From contig RFFC02000028.1 of assembly GCA_005518205.2 (NCBI GenBank), positions 31,309 through 95,308 of the forward strand: a DNA stretch of 64,000 bases, given 5' to 3'. The notes under the pieces are model-generated. The model worked only from the letters and a program-made list of their open reading frames with translations, did not search any database and had not been told where the DNA came from. Positions within the stretch are counted from its first letter, which is position 1, and each line of letters starts with the position of its first letter. Of the stretch, positions 59,596 to 64,000 are shown piece by piece. The position numbers and the translations under genes were made by a program. The stretch comes from Hormoscilla sp. GUM202. GTDB taxonomy: Bacteria > Cyanobacteriota > Cyanobacteriia > Cyanobacteriales > Desertifilaceae.

Positions 59596-61980
59596 ATGAA
59601 AATCCTACTGGTCATCCACGGATATCCCCCCGAGTACAACGCGGGCTCGGAAGTCTCAGTCCTTGGACTGGCGCGGGCCTTGGCCGATCGACACGAAGTT
59701 AACGTACTGACTCGACAAGAAAATACCTTTCTCCCCGACTATACGACCTGTGAAAAAACCGATCCGGGGGACGAGCGGGTAAAACTCCACTCGATTAACT
59801 TAGCGAGATGGCGCGATCGCTACCGCGACCCAGAAGTAGATCGCTACTTTGGGGCGCTGCTCGATCGCATCCAACCGGACATCGTCCACATCCATCACCT
59901 GAATCACCTTTCCACCTCAATAGTCCTAGAAGCCAAGCAGCGCCAAGTACCAATAATTTTCACATTGCATGACTTTTGGCTGATGTGTCCTCGGGGTCAA
60001 TTTATCCAACTCTCTCCAGAAAAACCAACCGACATTTGGGCGCTTTGCGACGGCCAAGCAGACCGAAAATGCGCCGAACGATGCTACTGCAGGTATTTTA
60101 GCGGCGCGTCAGCGGAAGCAGAAACCGACATCGCCTACTGGACGGACTGGGTAAGCCGGCGCATGGCGCATATACGCGAAATCTGCGAAGCAGTGAGTTT
60201 ATTTATTGCTCCTTCCCGATACCTCTTAGAAAGATTCCGCACGGCCCGCGAAAAATCGGAATTTGGTCTGGAACCCGAAAAACTGGTTTATTTGGACTAT
60301 GGATTTGACCGCGATCGCCTAGCAAATCGTCGCAGGCTGCCTGGGGAACCCTTCACCTTTGGTTATATCGGCACTCACAGACCCGCCAAAGGCGTACACC
60401 ATTTAATTCAAGCTTTCGGACAGCTCCAGAACAGTCCTCGCCTGAGAATTTGGGGGCGGCACCAGATGGAAACCAAAGCACTTATGGCTCTAGAGAAGGA
60501 GCTGCCTTTCGAGGTACAAAAGCGCATCGAATGGATGGGAGAATACCAAAACTCCGAGATTGTCGCCGCAGTTTTTAACAAGTGCGACGCTATTGTAGTG
60601 CCGTCTATCTGGGCAGAAAACTCGCCTTTGGTTATTCACGAAGCCTTGCAAGTCCGCGTACCAGTTATCGCCGCCAATTATGGGGGCATGGCAGAATACG
60701 TCCGGGACTCTATTAATGGGCTGCTCTTTAATCACCGCGACCCGTTATCTTTAGCAGCGCAAATGCAGCGGTTGGCAGACGATCCTGAATTGGCTCGGAA
60801 ACTGGGAATGCGCGGTTATTTACAGTCTGCGGATGGGAACGTTTTCAGTATTAGCGATCGCGTTCTAGAAATCGAACGACTTTATGCCCGAGCGATTGAT
60901 GCCCGAGCGATTGATGCCCGAGCGATGGAGAAAAATACAACCCTTACAGGAATGGCCAACAAACCCGGACCGTGGCGGATTACATTCGATACGAATCCCG
61001 ATGACTGTAACTTGCATTGCATTATGTGCGAGGAACATTCTCCCTACAGCTCGTTACAGCAACAGCGGCGAGAGGCTGGGAAACCTCGCCGACGCATGGA
61101 TATCGACGTCATCCGCAAAATTATGGCGGAGTCGGCGGGAACGCCGTTGCGAGAAATTATCCCTTCGACAATGGGAGAACCGCTGCTGTACCAGCATTTT
61201 GAGGAGATTCTCGACCTCTGCCAAAAATACGGGGTGAAGCTAAACCTAACTACCAATGGCACTTTTCCCGGACGCGGAGCCAAAGCGTGGGCGGAAAAAA
61301 TTGTGCCCGTAACCTCAGACGTGAAAATATCTTGGAACGGAGCGAGTAAAGAAACACAAGAATCGATTATGCTGGGGACGCGATGGGAGCGGGTGCTAGA
61401 AAATGTCAAAGAGTTTACTGCCGCGCGCGATCGCCATGCCGAGTCTGGGGGCAATTGGTGTCGGGTAACTTTCCAACTAACTTTTCTAGAAACAAACCTG
61501 GAGGAACTGGCGGAAATTGTCAAGCTGGCGGCTTCCTTGGGGGTTGACCGAGTGAAAGGACACCACCTCTGGGCGCATTTTGACGAGATTAAGTCCTTAT
61601 CTATGCGACGCAGTGCGGAGGCGATCGCGCGCTGGAATCAAGCAGTTGCTGCTGCCCAAACAGCCGCCGAACGATACCGCAAGCCCAATGGAGAACGGGT
61701 ACTTCTAGAAAACATCTTTGCCCTCGACCCGAACGAGCCTCAAGAAATCGCTCCCGATGCGGTTTGTCCCTTTCTAGGTCGGGAAGCTTGGGTTAGCGCC
61801 GAAGGACGATTCAACCCCTGCTGCGCCCCAGATGCCCTGCGCCGCACTCTGGGGGAATTTGGCAACCTCAACTCCCAGGGTATTTGGCAAATTTGGCAGA
61901 GCCAAGCATACCAACAGCTTTGCTCGACCTATCAAAATCACTCTCTGTGTCAAGGTTGTAATATGCGGAATGGGGAATAG
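59596..61980 (+). CDS. Glycosyltransferase (GT4)-radical SAM/SPASM fusion
   Basis: A 794-aa protein from MKILLVIHGYPPEYNAGSEV. Residues about 1-430: GT4 glycosyltransferase (GYPPEYNAGSEVSVLGLARA, VHIHHLNHLSTS, FGYIGTHRPAKGVHHLI, SIWAENSPLVIHEALQVRVP with the E-x7-E motif). Residues about 430-450: linker with the tandem RAIDARAIDARAM. Residues about 455-794: radical SAM domain with CNLHCIMC (C471, C475, C478, a C-x3-C-x2-C cluster), GEPLLYQHFEEILDLC, NLTTNGT, then a SPASM-like Cys set (CPFLGREAWVSAEGRFNPCC, CSTYQNHSLCQGC). It likely glycosylates one target and performs a radical modification; the substrate is unknown. An upstream ATG at 59572 is possible. The next gene follows after 49 bp. Confidence 0.85.
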   Translation: MKILLVIHGYPPEYNAGSEVSVLGLARALADRHEVNVLTRQENTFLPDYTTCEKTDPGDERVKLHSINLARWRDRYRDPEVDRYFGALLDRIQPDIVHIHHLNHLSTSIVLEAKQRQVPIIFTLHDFWLMCPRGQFIQLSPEKPTDIWALCDGQADRKCAERCYCRYFSGASAEAETDIAYWTDWVSRRMAHIREICEAVSLFIAPSRYLLERFRTAREKSEFGLEPEKLVYLDYGFDRDRLANRRRLPGEPFTFGYIGTHRPAKGVHHLIQAFGQLQNSPRLRIWGRHQMETKALMALEKELPFEVQKRIEWMGEYQNSEIVAAVFNKCDAIVVPSIWAENSPLVIHEALQVRVPVIAANYGGMAEYVRDSINGLLFNHRDPLSLAAQMQRLADDPELARKLGMRGYLQSADGNVFSISDRVLEIERLYARAIDARAIDARAMEKNTTLTGMANKPGPWRITFDTNPDDCNLHCIMCEEHSPYSSLQQQRREAGKPRRRMDIDVIRKIMAESAGTPLREIIPSTMGEPLLYQHFEEILDLCQKYGVKLNLTTNGTFPGRGAKAWAEKIVPVTSDVKISWNGASKETQESIMLGTRWERVLENVKEFTAARDRHAESGGNWCRVTFQLTFLETNLEELAEIVKLAASLGVDRVKGHHLWAHFDEIKSLSMRRSAEAIARWNQAVAAAQTAAERYRKPNGERVLLENIFALDPNEPQEIAPDAVCPFLGREAWVSAEGRFNPCCAPDALRRTLGEFGNLNSQGIWQIWQSQAYQQLCSTYQNHSLCQGCNMRNGE

Positions 61981-62029
61981 GGAATTTCCCCATTCCCAAT
62001 GCCCAATGCCCAATTACCAATTCCCCAAA

Positions 62030-63856
62030 ATGAAACAACCCTGGCAAGAATTCACAATATCACCAGAGCGATCGCATCACCTTTTCCAAGGTCGCCCTGC
62101 TTACTCGGCTCGCTTTGAAGAAGTTCTCAAGTTTCATGCCCCGGGTCTAGCGCCGGTTAGAGACTCGTCGGGAGCCTATCATATTTTAGCGGATGGGTCT
62201 CCCGCTTATTCAAACCGCTATCTCAGGACTTTTGGATTTTACGAAGGACGTGCCGCCGTTTGTTCGCTTGGAGGTTGGTTTCACATTCTAGAAAATGGCC
62301 AACCCCTCTACCCAGATCGCTATGATTGGTGCGGCAATTTTCAGGAAGGACGCTCTGCAGTTCGCACCTGGGACGGCCAATATTTCCACATCCGACCCGA
62401 TGGCACTAAGGCTTACGAATCTGGAAATATTGGCTATCGATATGTAGGAGATTACCGAGAAGGAATAGCAGTCGTTCAACGAGAAGATGGGCTGCACGCG
62501 CATATTACTTTAGACGGTCGGCGGCAACATCAGCGATGCTTCCCAGATTTGGATGTATTTCATAAAGGATTTGCACGCGCTCGGGACGATCGCGGCTGGC
62601 ATCATATCAATCTCCAAGGAGAACCCGCTTATGGGCGACGGTTTGCCGCCGTAGAACCGTTCTATAACGGGCAGGCTCGCGTAGAAGACTTTGACGGAGC
62701 ATTGCTGGTTATTGACGAGGCGGGAGAAACAATAGTGCAACTGCGATCGCCAGAAATTACCTCGCCACCCTCGCCACCCTCGCTAGAAATTACTTCGCCA
62801 GAAGGAGACGCGCTCCAAGAGCTCTCGGCAGATATGGTGGGATATTGGCGATCGCAGACAATTTTTGCTGCGGTAAAATTGGGCGTATTCGATGCTCTCC
62901 CAGCTACGAGCGCGGCAATGGAACAAAAACTGGGACTTGCTTCGGGGATGGGGGAGCGACTGCTGCGAGCGCTCCACGAATTGGGCTTGGTTTTTCCCAG
63001 GGTTTCTCCCGCGAATTTCTGGCAAACGAGCGATCGCGGTGCCTTGCTAGCGACAAATCATCCCTTATCAATGGCATCTGCAGCAGTGCTTTGGGGAAGC
63101 GAACATTATGCAGCGTGGGCGAACTTAACGGCTGCTCTGCGCGAGGGCAAACCCGCATTCGATACCCAGTTTGGCCTGCCGTTCTTTGATTGGTACGGGC
63201 AAGAGCCAGAGAAATTAAAAATCTATCACCAAGCTCTATTAACTTATGCCCGCCACGATTACTCTGCTATTACAGAAGCAATCGACTTTTCCGATTTTTC
63301 CGATTTTTCGGATCGCGCAACAATCCTGGATGCCGGAGGCGGTACGGGAGAATTGCTCTGGATGGTTTTGCAAGCCTCGCCTCGCTCGACTGGAATTTTG
63401 CTAGACAGACCGGAGGCGATCGCCAATGTCCGCGTCCCCGAAAATCTTGCTACGCGGGTGCAAATTGTGGGAGCAGATTTGTTTGCATCTTGGTCGGCCG
63501 TGGCCGATGCTGTCATCCTAGCTCGGGTACTGCACGACTGGTCAGACCGGCAAGCAAAAATAATTCTGCAACGAGCCAAACAAGCCCTGACTCCAACGGG
63601 TCGGCTCTACATCCTAGAAAGAGTCCTGGAACCTAGCGTGCCTGACTGCGGTTTGCTGGACTTAAATATGCTAGTAATAACCGGCGGTTGCGAGCGAACT
63701 CTGCCCCAATTTCAGGATTTATTGCGCTCGGTCGGCTTGCGCTTCAGGCAACAAATCAAGATGCGATCGGGAATTTCCGTGCTTATCGCCAGGAATAGGA
63801 TCGGTGATGCGGCCTCCCCGCCCGGATCTGAGGGTCTCCCCGCCCGTATCTTCTGA
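62030..63856 (+). CDS. WG-repeat protein fused to an O-methyltransferase
   Basis: A 608-aa protein. Residues about 20-240 are WG/KWG-type beta repeats, about eight units of the form PAYSNRYLRTFGFYEGRAAV, PLYPDRYDWCGNFQEGRSAV, FHIRPDGTKAY and HHINLQGEPAYGRRF. After a PSPPSPPS-like linker, residues about 265-585 are a plant/bacterial-type small-molecule O-methyltransferase: SQTIFAAVKLGVFDAL, ATILDAGGGTGELLW (SAM motif), ILARVLHDWSDRQAKIILQR and LYILERVLEP. The last residues (PGSEGLPARIF) come from a 22-bp tandem repeat. It has no ribosome site and is likely translated after the upstream gene. Starts at 62006 are also possible. Confidence 0.82.
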   Translation: MKQPWQEFTISPERSHHLFQGRPAYSARFEEVLKFHAPGLAPVRDSSGAYHILADGSPAYSNRYLRTFGFYEGRAAVCSLGGWFHILENGQPLYPDRYDWCGNFQEGRSAVRTWDGQYFHIRPDGTKAYESGNIGYRYVGDYREGIAVVQREDGLHAHITLDGRRQHQRCFPDLDVFHKGFARARDDRGWHHINLQGEPAYGRRFAAVEPFYNGQARVEDFDGALLVIDEAGETIVQLRSPEITSPPSPPSLEITSPEGDALQELSADMVGYWRSQTIFAAVKLGVFDALPATSAAMEQKLGLASGMGERLLRALHELGLVFPRVSPANFWQTSDRGALLATNHPLSMASAAVLWGSEHYAAWANLTAALREGKPAFDTQFGLPFFDWYGQEPEKLKIYHQALLTYARHDYSAITEAIDFSDFSDFSDRATILDAGGGTGELLWMVLQASPRSTGILLDRPEAIANVRVPENLATRVQIVGADLFASWSAVADAVILARVLHDWSDRQAKIILQRAKQALTPTGRLYILERVLEPSVPDCGLLDLNMLVITGGCERTLPQFQDLLRSVGLRFRQQIKMRSGISVLIARNRIGDAASPPGSEGLPARIF

Positions 63857-63912
63857 GGGTCTCACCGCCCGGGTCTGAGGGTCTCACCGCCCGGGTCTGA
63901 TGGTCTCACCGG
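63813..63912 (+). repeat. Tandem repeat of about 22 bp (CCCGGGTCTGAGGGTCTCACCG)
   Basis: About five degenerate copies of the unit (CGCCCGGGTCTGAGGGTCTC) run from inside the 3' end of the methyltransferase gene to 63912. The first copies code the protein's last residues. Confidence 0.8.
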
Positions 63913-64000
63913 CTTGCGAAACCTGTGGCTCCTTAATCATGTTTCCATTAATTCCCGTCCCCAACAAACAGGGACGCATACAGAACTCCTAGACCTATCC
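63913..64000. other. Window end, nothing called
   Basis: No gene or structure can be supported here. A single GTTTCC...CCCGTCCCC...GGGACG stretch (63939-63976) is discussed under rejected items. Confidence 0.4.

Noticed and set aside
63939..63976. GTTTCC...ATTCCCGTCCCC...GGGACG stretch at the window end that looks like a cyanobacterial CRISPR repeat
   Set aside because: Only one copy is visible, no second repeat or spacer lies within the window, and no cas gene is nearby. The sequence beyond 64000 would decide.

Overview
The window is chromosomal DNA from a cyanobacterium, most likely a filamentous one with a large, repeat-rich genome. The evidence is the very frequent HIP1 octamer GCGATCGC, the NDH-1 genes ndhD and ndhF, an RbcR/Ycf30-type LysR regulator, an NnrU/Z-ISO-type membrane protein, a DUF1517 gene remnant, a Crp-type regulator of cyanobacterial style, and many Uma2, PIN and DUF29 genes. 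Species cannot be fixed from the sequence.

Layout. 1-4.9 kb: a methyltransferase (cut by the edge) and a saccharopine-dehydrogenase-like enzyme, an IS1-family element with intact ends, an 8-bp target duplication and a nonsense-mutated transposase, a PIN-domain gene pair and a Uma2 gene. 4.9-19 kb: a photosynthesis/respiration block (ndhD, ndhF, a thioredoxin, an NnrU protein, a decayed propeller gene, rbcR) that has been opened up by two ORF-less group II introns, an FkbM methyltransferase, an IS5 remnant and a large AT-rich glycosyltransferase. 19-26 kb: a graveyard of gene fragments (IS5 transposase, slr1659-type regulator, proteasome-type protease), an intact IS66 transposase gene, a Crp-family regulator and a third ORF-less group II intron. 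26-35.4 kb: a polysaccharide export and assembly operon (Wzm permease, Wzt ATPase, a methyltransferase-sulfotransferase fusion, a second methyltransferase, and an 1181-aa protein with three glycosyltransferase domains). 35.6-38 kb: an RTX fragment, a small secreted protein and a large heptamer-repeat tract that has eaten a cobW gene. 38-41.3 kb: a likely zinc-responsive divergent pair of operons around a Fur/Zur-type box. 41-49 kb: a decayed DUF1517 gene, a phosphatase, KDPG aldolase, duplicated aspartyl-protease-like genes, a heptad-repeat coiled-coil protein, polyphosphate:AMP phosphotransferase and galE. 49-57 kb: an island of toxin-antitoxin-like modules (three DUF6932/HTH pairs and two DUF29 genes in a tandem amplification, two PIN pairs plus a PIN fragment, one RelE-type pair). 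57-64 kb: a TPR/coiled-coil protein, a glycosyltransferase-radical SAM-SPASM fusion, and a WG-repeat O-methyltransferase fusion.

How genes work together. ndhD/ndhF encode proton-pumping subunits of NDH-1, and rbcR probably regulates carbon fixation genes nearby and elsewhere. The wzm-wzt operon should export a surface glycan whose chain end may be capped by the adjacent methyl/sulfotransferase. The CobW-like, metallophosphoesterase and FAD-enzyme genes face each other across one metal-regulator box. The last two genes form a compact pair that could modify and glycosylate a shared substrate; this is the least familiar gene set in the window.

Genome dynamics dominate the region: several gene starts, stops or tails are supplied by mobile elements or short palindromic repeats, at least eight genes are broken, and one palindromic repeat family can be shown by an empty/filled site comparison to be insertional. 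All functional calls come from reading protein motifs by eye; no database search was run.
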